NCBI GenBank assembly: GCA_029931535.1
Contig: JAQPZY010001523.1
Location: forward strand, 1,119,001 to 1,183,000
From: Margaritifera margaritifera
Lineage: Eukaryota; Mollusca; Bivalvia; Unionida; Margaritiferidae
Length of the DNA stretch: 64,000 nucleotides
Reading direction: 5' to 3'
Part shown: one piece after another, positions 22,771 through 35,533 of the stretch
How positions within the stretch are numbered: the stretch's first letter is position 1
Layout of the letters: the number at the start of each line of letters is the position of its first letter
The notes under the pieces: model-generated
Databases searched by the model: none
Told to the model about the DNA's origin: nothing
Seen by the model: only the letters and a program-made list of their open reading frames with translations
Position numbers and translations under genes: made by a program

Positions 22771-24149
22771 ATATTTGAAAGGTATGAAAATTTACTCTTC
22801 ATATTAGTAATGTGTCAGTTAAATAAAACATGTTTCAATTAAAAGTTCTGCATGTAAGTTATTGTGTAATTTGGTGATAATGGAACCTCATGTCCCTGCT
22901 GATGACATACCCAAAAGAGTCAAGACAAAATAACAGACAGTAACAGCTCCAACAAAACCGCATCTGTCTTGCTTTGCATATTGCAGTGAACAATCAAAAA
23001 GAAAACCAAAGGTGCAATTTGTACTAAAATCTGTTTTTACCTACCCCTGTCGTAAGGAAGCTCTGTGAAACCTGTAGTCATTGATATTACTGACCTTACA
23101 TTAAATATACTAATCCATTTAATATGTGCACCAAACAATGCTATGCCTGAAAACAGTTTATCACCCAAATTAATAAATCAATTAATTTAACAACTTTATT
23201 AAGTAATTGCTAATCCTCAAAGTCAATCTCAGTGCTAAAGGTTGTTGAGATTACTGGAGTACTGCTTTATAAACACAAAAAACGAAAGCCACCATCACAC
23301 AATCAATCAACCAGAGAATAATATTGTCTATTCCCTATAAAAATGACCCCTTTGTTTGTTAACAATTATTCATGCTGAAGACACTGAAACAACTAGATGT
23401 CAAAGTGTTAATTAGAGGTTTTAAATTTATATAGATGCCACTTAGTGACCTTGACACATGTACATACAGACTGAACCATAATAGTGCTTTAATTTTCCAC
23501 TCATTATTTTTGGATTATTTTTTGTACTGAATTCCGAGACATAATGATCTACATGTATGATGAAGTGACTAAAATGTATGCTTCTATGTGCATATTTTTA
23601 ATGGAATTATTATGGATTTTCACCATTATGGATGCAATGAGATCAGTCGAAGAAATGTATCAGTAATTTAACTATTCATGCTATACATGTACTAATGCAT
23701 GGTTATCTGCATAAAGTCAAATATTAAATAAGTAATCAATGTATTTTCACTATTTTTCATTTCGTATACATTGATTCAAGATGGTAACTGTGTCATTCAA
23801 GTTTTGCACCCATGCCTGCATCACCACCACCCAACCCCTCCAATTTGTAGAGCCCAGGAATATACATGCCTTGTTTTCTTCAGTTAACTGACCTGTTTTG
23901 CTATTGCACGATATGTTACATAGCTTGATGGCATTCTGTGGACCCCGACCATTGTGCTGGAGTGGGAATTTCCCTGTATATGGTGCCAATTAAAAGTTAA
24001 ATACTTAAAATGTAACTACAAAGAATTCCACAAAAAACTTTAGGAATATATAACCCTTCCAAATAAACATACATATGAAGTACTTCAAGGCAAAAGATTA
24101 AAGACAAAGAGATAAGGACCTCCCTCACTCCAGGCATTATGTATTAACT

Positions 24150-25045
24150 CCATCGACAAATGATGTGGCCATGATGGCCATACTGGATGTCAGATCAGCA
24201 TCATTTTCATTCAGGGCCAACTAGACACCATAATAAGTCTTCTGGTGAAAACCCCATGTTGATATGATTTTCCATTTAGGAGGAGTAGCAATAACAAGAT
24301 TTTCAAGATGGTTACCATGGTGGCCAAATTGGATGTCAGATTGGCACGATTTTCATTTAGGACCTGCCAGACATCATAAGTCTTTTGGTGAAAACTCCAT
24401 TTTGATATGCTTTTTCCATTCTGGAGTAGTAGCAAAAACAAGATTTTCAAGGTGGGTAGCAAAAACAAGATTTTCAAGATGGCTGCAGTGATGTCCATAT
24501 TGGGCATCAGATCGGCACCATTGTCATTTAGGACCAAATAGACATCATAAGAAATCTTTTCGTGACAACCCCATGCTGATATGACCATCCATTCAGAAGG
24601 AGTAGAAATAACAAGATTTTCATACTGGATTTGACCATACTGAATGTCTGAACATCATTTAGGACCAAACAGACATCATACTAAGTCTTCTGGTGAATAC
24701 CCCAAGTCGATATGACTTTCCGATCAGAAGAAATAGTGATAACAAGATTTTAAAGATGGCTGCTGTGGTGTCCCTGTTTTGGATGTCAGATCAGCACAAT
24801 TTATATTTAGAACCAACTAGACATTATCATAAGTCTCTTAGTGAAAACCCCATGTTGATATGACCATCCATTCAGGAGGAGCAGCAATAACAAGATTTTC
24901 AAGCCGGCCATATTGCATTATCAATTAGCACCATTTTCATTTAGCACCAACCAGACCTTGGGATGAATGTGTGTGTAAAGTTTCATGGCAATATTCCAAG
25001 TAGTTTAGAAGAAGTAGCGATAACAAACTTGTACTAATGGACACT
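24150..25045. repeat. Degenerate tandem repeat with CAAGATGGCTGC and GTCAGATCAGCACCATT blocks
   Basis: Five to six units of about 130-170 bp share AATAACAAGATTTTCAAGAT, a GGCCATATTGGATGTCAGAT-like block, TTTCATTTAGGACCAA and CCCCATGTTGATATGA. The same family occurs in the opposite orientation at 42130-42690. Open frames inside are not supported as genes. Confidence 0.85.
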
Positions 25046-25819
25046 TGTACATACAGATGACAGACAACAGGTCATTCCATAAGCTCTTCTGGTTTATGAC
25101 CAGTACAGCAAATAAAAATGGTCCATGCATGACAATTTTAGTTTAAAAGACATGTGGTTGCTCACAGTGTTGCACTTAGGATCCCAAGGACAGGAGATAA
25201 TTGGAGGATGTGAGGACACAACACTGGACATTGCTAGCACCAAACATAGACATGGATAAACATGCACAATAAAAAAAGTAGTTAAGCGTATTTTTCGATT
25301 TTTTTTATCCCTGATTAAAAAAAAGCTTGCTTAGTGGGTGCACAGGTGTCAAGATTTGCAGGAAACCAGTGATCCCATGCTCAAGGTGCAACATTGCATA
25401 GAAGAAGTCACTCAAATCAGGTTTTACTGTAATAGCAAATATACAAATTCAAAATAAATCCTGAATCCCAATGCATTACCCAATGGAAAACTCATTTCAT
25501 GCAATTAACAAAAGGACCTATCAATTATATGTAATGTTTGGTCTGAGCTAAGAATAAAAATGCTGCAGATCAGATTTTAAAACACTGGAGACTGAACAAC
25601 AAGAGGCCTGAGTGGGCCTGAGACCACTCATCTGGCAGACATCTGCCTAATAACCAAATGCAAGAGCTGTTGGCCAAGAAATCTGAGTCATTATAAATTT
25701 TATCCAATGATGTTGATTGCACATATTATGAAAACAATTCTTTTACCTTTTTTTTATCTTCATGCACATCAGCATCATTTGCCCAATATTTGTAAAGGGC
25801 TTTATGAAATTAAGTTCTT

Positions 25820-26285
25820 TAAATGTTTTCTGTTGTCAGCAACAGCAGCCATATTTGAGGGCAGAATGGCATTATTTTGTATAAAATTGAAAGCCCTTCA
25901 TGCTGTGGTGCTCTCTGTCACATTCAGTGAAATTCTGTTCAGTGGTTTTTGAGGAAAAGTAATTTAAGGGTTTTTCTCTGTTTAGTAACGATGACCAAAT
26001 TTGATGGCAGATTGGTGTTATTTGTATAAACTTGAAAGGCCGTCATACTAAGATGCTTTCTGTCAAATTTGGTTAAATTCTGGTCAGCAGTCTTTGACAA
26101 AAAGTTATTTAAGGATTTTTTGTTTTAGGCAACAGCAGCCATAACTGTTGACATATCTATATCATATATACAATTTTATGCCAGAAAGTGTTGTGCTAAA
26201 TTTGGTCAAATTTGTTCAGCAGTTTTTAAGAAGTAATTTTAAAGTTTTTCTATTTTTTGTAACAGTGGCCATATTTTGTACAATA
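25820..26285. repeat. ~150-bp degenerate tandem repeat, 3 units
   Basis: Blocks AGCAACAGCAGCCATA, TTGTATAAA.TTGAAAGCC and TTCTGTTCAGTGGTTTTTGA recur three times with substitutions. Noncoding. Confidence 0.8.
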
Positions 26286-26814
26286 CTAACATCCTCACTG
26301 AACTGTATCTCAGTTATATAATATTTACTGATATTCATGATATTGTTGGAAAGTATAACGATTTGCGTGTGCGTGTTTGCCCTCCAAACATATGCTTAGT
26401 GAATTCTCTTCCAGAAATTACCATTATAAATTGATCTATTTTGTAAATGAAAGGTACACCCTAATGTCTCCCATTAATATCTAAAGATGAAGTATTAAGA
26501 TATCATCTTGGTTTTTATACTGGTACTGATGGATTAAGTCCTAAAATCTTTAAAAAATATATGTCTATCTAATTTCTGAATCGATCAACGAGTTACTGAA
26601 CCTTAGTATCTCAAATAGTCTTATTGCAAGCATTCCAACTAGCTAAAGTTAACCCCAATTGGAACATCCTGAGCCTTTTCCATTGCATGCTAGAAAGAAA
26701 AAAAAACTCGGATGCAAATAAAGGCCATTTTTAACTGCCCTCAAGCCGGTGGTTGTTATTACGTCATAATAATATCATAACATCACAATGAATAGATGAT
26801 GTGTCATCACTAAC

Positions 26815-27370
26815 AGCGACATAGGCAATAGTTCCAGACAATTGAAACCGAATGATTTCTTCAATTTTGTATCATTAAAAAGTTGCAGGAATAACATAAA
26901 AAAGTAAATGTGCAGGTATTTCATTGATTGTTAAAACGTCGTAGAGTGTGTTTTTTTTCAAGACCTATCATGTTATCAGACTCTGTTCTTCGCACATCTT
27001 GCCGGATGTTCGTCCGACAAAAACTTTACCAGTTTGGGAAGTCTCACTATGATTTCATCCTAGTCTCTCTCAGAGAGTTGAAGTTATTCAACACGCATCG
27101 GAAAGAGACGAGGATGTTCCGAACGAAGTAAATTCCAGACACAAAGATGGCAGCAAAACTAATTCCTCCAATTACAGACCTACATCAACCCCCATTGCTC
27201 TTTACAAAATATTTGAAAAACTGGTTACCCGTCATCTTCTTCGTTACCTTAACAAATATAACTTTTTACATGCAACTCAATTAGGTTTCTGATCCAATCA
27301 CTCGTGTCAATCTGCTTTGGTTAAACGTATGGATGGATGGTTAAACTATTTAGGTGGCGCTCTCCAGTTT
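26815..27370 (+). pseudogene. LINE relic, first partial copy
   Basis: The 3' part encodes KDGSKTNSSNYRPTS followed by IALYKIFEKLVTRHL, the conserved start of a non-LTR reverse transcriptase domain. It runs to a stop in the LGF motif. Its 5' flank (from GCAATAGTT.CAGACAATTG) is shared with the second copy at 27838, so element and flank were duplicated together. Frameshifts and stops make it dead. The intervening 27370-27837 is not part of the match. Confidence 0.7.
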
Positions 27371-27837
27371 CGTACTTTGCATAGGGTTAGATTTTTAAAG
27401 AAAAAGAATTACCCAGGTTTTCCTCACTGGCTGTCCTGGCTATTTAAAAAGGACCTTGTATATCTTAGCTATTGTTAAAAGAACTTTGAATTCCCTTTAT
27501 TTTGGTGTCTGATTGATTGGTGAAATTTGGGTTATAGAGTATACAGCTTGGTCTTACTTAAGATGTGCACCTCTCAAAAAACTGCTAGATTCCCTTAGTC
27601 GTTTACACTTCCTGGACTTCAAAGGTAAATATAAAAAAAGAACCGATAACTTTTTTTGCTTTTTAGATATTTTGTAATTCATTCATAGTACTTTCAGAGG
27701 CTGGTATTGTCTGCTCTGGCAAAATTCGTTTCCCTGTTTTAATAACTGCTGAAAATAGTGCACTTTTGACTAATTCAGACTGATTTTTCGAGTACTTTGG
27801 AGCGGCCATTTTGTGTCATCAGTGTCATCCCCCCTGG

Positions 27838-29490
27838 GCAATAGTTATAGACAATTGGAACCGATTTTTTATCTCACAATTTTTTATCATTATGTGCAGG
27901 TATTTCATTGATTGTTGAAACGCCGTCGAGTGTTATTTTCAAGACCTATCATATAATAAGATTCTGCTATTTGCACATCTAGCCGGATGTTCATCCGCCA
28001 AAAACTTTCCAATTTGGGAAGTATCACTAAGATTACCTCCGAGTCTCTCTCAGAGAGTCGAAGTTATTCAACTTGCATCGAAAAGAGACAAGGATGTTCT
28101 GAATGAAGTTAACCCCAGACATAAGGGTGGCAACAAAAACTGATTCCTCCAATTACAGACCTACATCAATCCCCCCTGCTACTTACAAAATATTTGAAAA
28201 ACATGTTATCAGTCTTCTTCTTCATTAGCTTAACAAATATAACTTTTTTACATGCAATTCAATTAGGTTTCTGATCCAATCACTCGTGTCAATCTGCTTT
28301 GGTTAAACGTATGGATGGTTAAACTATTTAGAAAAAGGCGATATTATTGGAGCAGTGTATCTTGATTTGATATAACAAAATAAACAAATTTGATCCTGTA
28401 GAGAACGCCATTTTACTTTCAAAAAGCTATCTTTGTACAAATGATCGCACTGGAGTCGCTCTTGGTTTATAGCATATCTGCATAATGGTAAATAAAATGT
28501 TTCATTTAATAATTATCAATCTAACTTCAACATAATAACTCACGGCATTTGATAGGGATGCATTTTAGGTTCCATTCTCTCTCTACGTTATACAGGTGAT
28601 CTCCTATTCCATGCTGTTCAGTGTAACACTGGCTCATTCGCTGATGACACAGTTCTTCATACCTCTGGGAAATCAACAGTCGACATTGAAATCAAACTGC
28701 AAAAGAATCTGATCTCTGTCATTGAATGGTGTAAATCTAATCTCATGTTAATCAACCCACGAAAACATACTTCCATGAAAATTGGCACTCGGCAACTGAT
28801 AAACTAGACCTAAAATTATCTATCAAAAATGTTCAACTGATAAATGTTTCTTTTAAAAAAAATTTTTTTTAAATCTTGGGGTATTCATAGATGAAAAGCT
28901 ATATTTGGACATTTGCATTCACCAGCTTTGTTCAATAATTTCAAATAAAATTACTCGGCTAAAACTTTTAGCCTCATTTATCCTGAGTAATATTCAAAAA
29001 TGTTCTTTTAAATCCCAACATTTAACCTCTTATTGACTACTGGTGAATCATATGTGGTAATGCATCAAAATCTGACACTAAACAAATAAGCAAATTCCAA
29101 ATCCAAGCAGCGAGATTGATATTAAACTCTGATTTCACAATCCCTTCAAAAAAGAGATGCTGAGGAAATATGATTGACTCTCATTTCATGATAGAATCAA
29201 ATTAAAAAATTCTATCTTAGTATACAAAACTGTAAATAACCTTACGCTTACCAATATATCTAACCTCCTTTGGACGCTCCTGACGCTCAGCCAATGAAGT
29301 ACTTCTTATTTCAACCATTGATGAACGCTCCTGATGTTCAGCCAATGAAGTCCTTCTCTCTACCTAAAATTTGTACAACTGTAGCTACAAATTCTTTTTC
29401 TTTTCAAGAACAACTCTGTGGAACAAAATTCATTCCTCTGTCAGGCATTCAACTTCTTTGCATTTATTTAATTGTTCTGTAAATATTTTC
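27838..29490 (+). pseudogene. Decayed LINE, reverse transcriptase to C-terminus
   Basis: Scattered frames give the order expected of a jockey/CR1-like ORF2. NYRPTS-like remnants at about 28150 are followed by the intact catalytic box FADDT at 28637-28651, CKSNLMLINPRKHTSMKIG at about 28730-28790, and NLGVFIDEKL at about 28880. A C-terminal part, SFSLPKICTTVATNSFSFQE, lies at about 29355-29410. Stops and frameshifts occur throughout. The 5' 500 bp duplicates 26815-27370. It is a second, independent LINE from the one at 4695-5853 and more degraded. Confidence 0.75.
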
Positions 29491-30017
29491 TGAGGGATGG
29501 TAATCTGTGCTGAAATCTACAACATCATTTCACTGTACATACAAAATATTCATGCGTTCATCAGCATTGTTTGTGTTAAATCTTACCGCTAATATACCTG
29601 TATTTGACTTTTATTTTATTTAAGGATTCATATTAAGAGAGCCAATTGGGATTCTTACATTTATAGTGGATATAAACTGTAGCCATTTTCTTAAATAGGG
29701 TAAAGCTGAATACGACATTAAACCAAGAATATGTGCCCCATGAGTTTATAATTAGGAAAAATCGTGTTATTTATTCTCTCTTTGTCTTAGCTTATGGTGC
29801 ACAATTTGTTACTTGTTATTTTTATTTTTATTTTGTTTAGGTTATTTTTATCAGTAATTTGAAAAACATCTATTTCGATGTCTTTCTGCAAATTTCAGCC
29901 GGTTTTCCTTTAGGCACACACATACTGCAATCTATGTAATGTTTTGTTTTTTGTTTTTTTAACCTATATTAGGGTTCTAAAAACATTATTTTTAAATATT
30001 AAAATGTCCAAATGCCT

Positions 30018-30045
30018 CTGTGTGTGTGTGTGTGTGTGTGTGTGT
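30018..30045. repeat. (TG)n microsatellite
   Basis: CTGTGTGTG run of about 13 repeats, followed by short CT-rich runs at 30150-30230. The stretch 29490-30790 otherwise shows no supported feature. Confidence 0.9.
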
Positions 30046-30796
30046 TGGTTGGTCAGGCAGCAGACTAATCGACCAACAGAGAAACATAGGAATCGACAAT
30101 AAAAATTTTAAAAATCTTATGCTAAGTCTCCCCAAACCCCAACCCCACCTCTCTCTCTCTGTTGGTTGGTCTGTCTCAGCATACGAGTTTATCAGTTTTA
30201 CCACAGTGTACATGTCTCTCTCTCTCTCTGGGTCATCGTCGCAAGCTACGGGCAAAAATCTGTGAAAAAACGAGAGTAGCCGATTTTCGCCTGTCATGCG
30301 ACGATGTCTCTGGACCTATGAATGATAGTAAAATTTACAGATAAACCGACCAACGGAACGGGGAAAGAGAGAGATGGAGGAAAAAAACAATCTTATGGTC
30401 GGTAGCAATGTTAATTAAATCGTAATAATGACTTAAATCAACTGTAAATAAACTGTACTGTTGAATTACCTCTAGTTGGCACGTCATTTAGCTTAGTCTA
30501 TATTCCACACTCGTTTCAATATACACCATGGTGACTGAATGGCTGCACGTTCAGTGTTCAAGAAGCTAACCATGCTGTGTTTGTAGTGCTATACTTTCTT
30601 CACATAAATCATCTTTCATGTTTAAATCATAAGTGTGTCTTATATTTATTTAATCAATATGAATGAAAATATAAACTAAAAAGAGAAAAGAAGCAACTCA
30701 TCAATTTGCAAAGAGAATTGTAAATAGCCACAATAGGTACAGAACTACATTTTTAGCGGACACACTGGGCTGGGATGTGAAGAGTTCACTCACTCC

Positions 30797-30823
30797 TAGT
30801 CTGGTTCCCTGCTTCATATGCTC
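30797..30823. repeat. Left arm of a 27-bp inverted repeat flanking the SANT gene
   Basis: TAGTCTGGTTCCCTGCTTC and the following 8 bases are the inverse of 33814-33840, with one mismatch in 27. The two arms lie about 3 kb apart, one on each side of the small minus-strand gene. Confidence 0.8.
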
Positions 30824-31105
30824 TGCTAAGTGTTTATTGACACCTATATCCCAAAGTCTGGACAGACTATTAACCTGACCAACATCTTCATTACAATCAA
30901 AGCATATTAATTTTTTTAATGGTAAAATTTATCAGTACAAAAAAAGATGAGGGCATGAATTTCAGACAAATAAATACTATGAAGGTTGTTAAATGGGACA
31001 CATTCAATTCACGTATAGTTGGTCCAGACAGTGTGGAGGGTAGGATTAAGGGGTAGGGAGTGATAAGTAAGATCACAAGACATTCATGTTACTGTATATA
31101 TGTTG

Positions 31106-31276
31106 CTAAATGCAACCTGATTTCACAAGGCCAGTAGTCTGAAAAATGTAGTGAGCACACTCCTCCCAGAATTTGTTGACATTTACTGGTGGTATCCCAT
31201 GCTCCTCCACAAACTCCCTCAGTGCAACCTTCTCCTCTTTGCTCCATTTCTTGTATGATCTACTCTGGTCTGGGAA
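31106..31276 (-). CDS. SANT/Myb-like small protein, last coding exon
   Basis: On the minus strand the acceptor TATTTATTGCAG ends at 31277 and 57 codons run to TAG at 31106-31108, phase 0. The sequence has the three-helix SANT/Myb pattern: RSYKKWSKEEKVALREFVEE (helix 1), HGIPPVNVNKFWEECAHYI (turn and helix 2) and FQTTGLVKSGCI (start of helix 3, then the stop). The tryptophans, acidic run and spacing fit the fold, but helix 3 looks short, so a longer isoform is possible. Joined to the ATG exon at 33722-33745 it gives 64 residues. Such domains usually bind DNA or histone tails; the role here is unknown. Confidence 0.7.
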   Translation of the reverse strand, partial: FPDQSRSYKKWSKEEKVALREFVEEHGIPPVNVNKFWEECAHYIFQTTGLVKSGCI

Positions 31277-32689
31277 CTGCAATAAATAAATAGTTAAGAG
31301 CTATAATAATAAAATATCTGGAAACACATTTTTGTATCATGAAATTTGAAATACAAAGAGCTCTTAGTAATTCAATAGCTGATACTGCTTAATATGAATA
31401 TTTCTTACCAATTGTCTTTTGAAAATAAAGACCACATTTTAAAACCTCTCCCCTCACCCTCCTTAAAGTAATAAAGGCTGCTAATTGCATAATAATGTGA
31501 GAAAACTCCCTGCAAAGCTCTATTTTTATAACAACCAAGATGATATATAGAAAGAGTATGTATTGAAAATAGCACTGGATTACAAGCTCTTGGACTACAG
31601 GCCAATGAAATTTTTGATTTTATGTCACTTATATATCAATGTTAAAACAGACGATGTAATAGAATACAATACAGTGGTCTTACAATATAGTAAATGTAAG
31701 TGTGACACTGTGTTTGATGTATATATAACACTTGCATGGTCATGAATACAGTTTTACAGAGTGATCTGTATGACTTTTGTTTCATGTACCCCGTTATAAT
31801 AATAATATATACTTTGGATTCTCCCGTAAACATCATGTTATAGTAAGGAACCAATTTAATGTTAACAGGGATATGTATTGCAGATTTCAACATAGCACAC
31901 TTGGAGTCACACTATGGGTACTTTACACATGCATAGTCAATAACAATTGGTTTTAATTAGTACTTATTTAAATTTACATATCTTACCGATGAGTCAAAAA
32001 TGGAAACATCCATGTGAAATAACAAATATAAGAATTTAGAATATCTGTTTCACTTGTGTACGGGATTGTATTTTCAAAGAAAATACTGATTAAAATCCAA
32101 TGCTAACTATACACACACACACACACATGAAGCATTTTAATTATAACCATTTTCTATTGTGAAAAATATAGATATAAAAAAGATATTAGTGAAAGCATCT
32201 TTTTATTAAAAATGTTTCACCCATCTTATGTTGTTGACATTAATTAGACATGCAATAATATTTTATTAATTTTAAGTTCCCCAGAAAAAAGGATGTTGAC
32301 TTCACTAAATACCATGAAGATTTCATCATAAACCTTGGCATGTACATGTACTTTTATTTAATACTTGAAACAACAACTTGTTTATTTTTTAAATGCCCAT
32401 GTAAACACAGAATATCAGAGTAAATAAAGATGTTACTAATGGTACATTCTGGATGATATGTTCATAATCAGATGTTTCATTCCAGTACTCCCTCTCAATT
32501 CAAGTCTCCAGCACCCCCTCATAAAAAGAAGGCTGGTGTTTTGATTTGAATGCAAGATAAAGACATGAATGTGCTTGTATCTGTTTCTATTTCCAAAAGA
32601 GATGAAATTCAAAACTGAATCAGCTGCATCAAGTTCTTGTAACACAAACATTTACCTTTGTATCCAAAAAGTGCCCCCTCCTTCAACAA

Positions 32690-33200
32690 AAGTATTCCTC
32701 TCTGTGAGGAGAGGTTCATAGCTTAACCATGATTAATCTTTGGCAAAATCTGGGCTGTCATGTAGAACAACATATCAATATCAATGTAAAATTGATAATG
32801 GAATCGATTGCAAATGGAACTTTTCCTCCCCCCCCCCTTCGCCCACCTTCATAGAAGATAGTTGGTATTTGGTCTTAATCTCTGGCAAATTAAGGCTGTC
32901 ATCTATCACCTTATACAAATTCTGACATATAATTTATCAGGCAAACTATTGCAAGTGGAATTTTTTTTTTTTACATGATGCAGTTGGAATGTACAATATT
33001 TGACAAAATAACATCACATTCACCCCCTCGTGGAAGAGGGTTGGTATTTTGATCCCAATATTTGATAAAATGCGGGCTGTAATATATAACGATATATCAA
33101 TATCGATGTTAAATCGATCCAGGAACCTGTTGCAAATATAATTTTTTAGATGACGCAGTGTGAAATATGCAATATTTGCAAAACAATCGTTACGCTCTCC
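32690..33200. repeat. ~180-bp degenerate tandem repeat, 3 units, with a C-rich tract
   Basis: Blocks TTTGGCAAAATCTGGGCTGTCA, ATATCAATATCGATGTTAAA-like and TTGCAAATGGAA recur about every 160-190 bp. It lies inside the intron of the SANT gene. From 31280 to 32690 no other feature was seen. Confidence 0.7.
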
Positions 33201-33334
33201 CTCTTACATTACATTTTATGATTCAGATATTTTTTTCACTGTAGTTTCGTAGCCTTTATTTTAATTTTACTGTTAATAGCGGATGGTATTGTGCACATTT
33301 TATACAGTATAAATGTATCAACTTTTAGTTTTAC

Positions 33335-33361
33335 CTGCGCGAGGATACAAGTCGCAACCAT
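33335..33361 (-). other. Possible alternative first exon of the SANT gene
   Basis: Minus-strand ATGGTTGCGACTTGTATC followed by CTCGCGCAG ends at a GTAAAA donor at 33334, phase 0. This would also join in frame to 31276. Support is only the donor, the phase and the local CpGs. Confidence 0.2.
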
Positions 33362-33721
33362 GCACCTTATGTGCATTAGGCTGTGCTTGTACTATAAATA
33401 GCATTTTAAAAAGTATGCATAGACGGATCAAGGTTTGGTTTGAAATTTTGTAAGGTATAAAGAGATTAAATAATCCTCAGCTAGACAGTAACTGGCCCAG
33501 GTAAATACTTTTGAAGACCGAAGAGGGTGTACGATTCTGAATGGAACGAGCCCATACTATAGTAAAAATATTTGTAAAAATAATTATGTGACCGAATTGC
33601 TGTTTAAGCTTGAACACAAGATAACGACTGCTATTGATTAAACTGAAAGTATTAGTGAAGTTCGCATTGTGTCACTAACAAACAGAAAATTAAAGAAATA
33701 AATTTGCAACTGTTAGATTAC

Positions 33722-33745
33722 CGAGCTTTTTCCATATGCGGCCAT
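33722..33745 (-). CDS. SANT/Myb-like small protein, first coding exon
   Basis: On the minus strand ATGGCCGCATATGG begins at 33745. Eight codons (MAAYGKSS) run to the donor GTAATC at 33721, phase 0, matching the acceptor at 31277. The start context CAAAACAAATGG is good for an animal gene. The site lies at the edge of the only CpG-richer patch in this area, as expected for a first exon. Confidence 0.6.
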
Positions 33746-33845
33746 TTGTTTTGATCACATGACAATATGGCGTCGGCGTTCACCTGACTTCATATAGCGG
33801 AGTGCAACGCAGGGAGCATAAGAAGCAGGGAACCAGACTACCGGA
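33746..33845. promoter_or_regulatory. Promoter-like CpG-richer patch upstream of the SANT gene
   Basis: In an AT-rich window these 100 bp hold several CpGs (GGCGTCGGCG, TAGCGGAGTG, AACGCAGG). They include TCACATGAC, an E-box-like site, and ATGGCGTCGG, which resembles a YY1 initiator. A short plus-strand frame (MASAFT, then stop) begins here too, so divergent transcription is possible. There is no direct evidence of a transcription start. Confidence 0.4.
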
Positions 33846-34104
33846 CCAGCTGCAATGCCTCATTACTCACTGTGCACAGTTGCCAAAATACACACAGACA
33901 ACCACACCATAATGCTCATATTCTAAAGAATAAACAATTTCCTTTAAAATCAAGAATGTCTAGATCTAACTCATTTATCATCACCAAAATGAGCGAGGAA
34001 GAAATGCTCTAAAAATTAGACTGGGACTACATTCATGGGTACTGACTGGAAGTTTAGAAACAGGGGATGATTTTTTCGGAATTATAAAATATACAAAATC
34101 TGAA

Positions 34105-34860
34105 TGTTTTCTGCATAATTTGAGTGTGCAGATTTCAAAAATGAACCCATCTTTATGATATCTTTTCAAATAAATTCACAGGAAGCATTCAAACACATGT
34201 ACCATTCACCATATTTAATATTGGTCTTTGGCACTTTTTGCAAATTCCTGACCTCATGTTATTTCAAGCTGAAATTTGCATATTTCTTACATATGTTTAT
34301 ATAGAAATGTTTTGTGAACATTCAGCTTTAAGAATAAATTTACTTTTTCTATGTTCCAGGTAATTCGGAAGCCGCCCTGTGCCGTTTTTACAAGCAGCCC
34401 CCTAACATTTTTGCATGATTCAATTCTATATTTTTCAGTCATACACAAGTTGAAATTATATGTTGCTCTTAAAATGGAACCTTTTCTGCATAATTTGAGT
34501 GTGCAGAATTCAAAAATGAACCCATCTTTATTATATCTTTTCAAATAAATTCACAGGAAGCATTCAAACACATGAGCCATCCACTATTGTTTATATTGGT
34601 CTTTGGTCACTTTTTGCAAATTCTGACATTATGTTATTTCATGCTGAAAGTTGCATATTTCTTACATATGGTTATACATAAATGTTTTGTGAACATTCAG
34701 CTTCAAGAATAAATTAACTTTTACTATGTTCCAGGTACTTCTGAAGCTCCTTTTTATCATGTGCCCCCCCTAAATTTTTTGCATGAAATACCATAATCAT
34801 GAGGCATACACAAGTTTAAATTGTATATGTTACTCTTAAAAGCAATAGTGCAAATGCATT
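34105..34860. repeat. 375-bp direct tandem duplication
   Basis: GGAAGCATTCAAACACATG occurs at 34181 and 34556, and the surrounding 375 bp match with modest divergence. The minus-strand frames starting MKRY.KDGFIFE in both copies are a result of the duplication. Confidence 0.9.
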
Positions 34861-35012
34861 CCAGTGTTCTTGTACATATATACATTGATCAGAAATCACA
34901 ATTTAGTAAATAACAATAGGCATTTTAGAATTTAGTTATGATAAGATATTTTTGGTCAGTTTTCATATCTATAAAATAAAATCAATGACAAAAAAACATA
35001 AAAATAACTTAC

Positions 35013-35054
35013 TTTGAATACTTCCACAATTTTACTACTGGCACTGATTGGGTT
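35013..35054 (-). other. Candidate 42-bp exon, phase 0
   Basis: Minus-strand TTTCTTGAG before 35054 and GTAAGT after 35013 bracket 14 codons, NPISASSKIVEVFK, phase 0 on both sides. It could join in frame to the SANT exon at 31276. The strong donor is the main support and the acceptor tract is weak. Confidence 0.25.
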
Positions 35055-35533
35055 CTCAAGAAATAGCTATGATTATGTTTTTGTTTAAATAGAGAAATAC
35101 TACAGATCGATTTTCTGTTCTTTATTATGACAATATTCATATTGATATTCACAAAAAAATGGCATGAAATGAATTTGTTTTCATTTTCAAAATTCTGAAA
35201 ATAAGTTTAACTTTTATCTCTTTTTCGCCCCTACTAAATGTGAACATTTTAATTTGAATACCAGTTTATCTAGATAAGAATCCTACCTAGAGCAGATGAC
35301 CTGACATTGATGATATCTAAATGATCACGATCACATACATATTATCAATATCATTATCAGTATCACCCGTCGAGTCTCTATTCTCGAAATTACATTACAC
35401 AACAAAAGTTGTACCAAAATGTTGTAATAAATTTGGTATAATGAATGACAATACGTTTGTATAATCCGATTCCTTTGTATAAACGTCTGCCCTTTCATAA
35501 AATCAAGTTTACGTGTGTTTTTGAACCCAATTT

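Noticed and set aside
24211..24588. 125-codon minus-strand frame
   Set aside because: It lies wholly within a degenerate tandem repeat; the internal residues repeat (ILFLLLL-type) as the units do.
29992..30297. Frames across the TG/CT-rich region at 30.0-30.3 kb
   Set aside because: They read through simple repeats (HTHTHT, SLSLSL) and have no other support.
33981..34544. Paired minus-strand frames beginning MKRY
   Set aside because: Product of the 375-bp tandem duplication.
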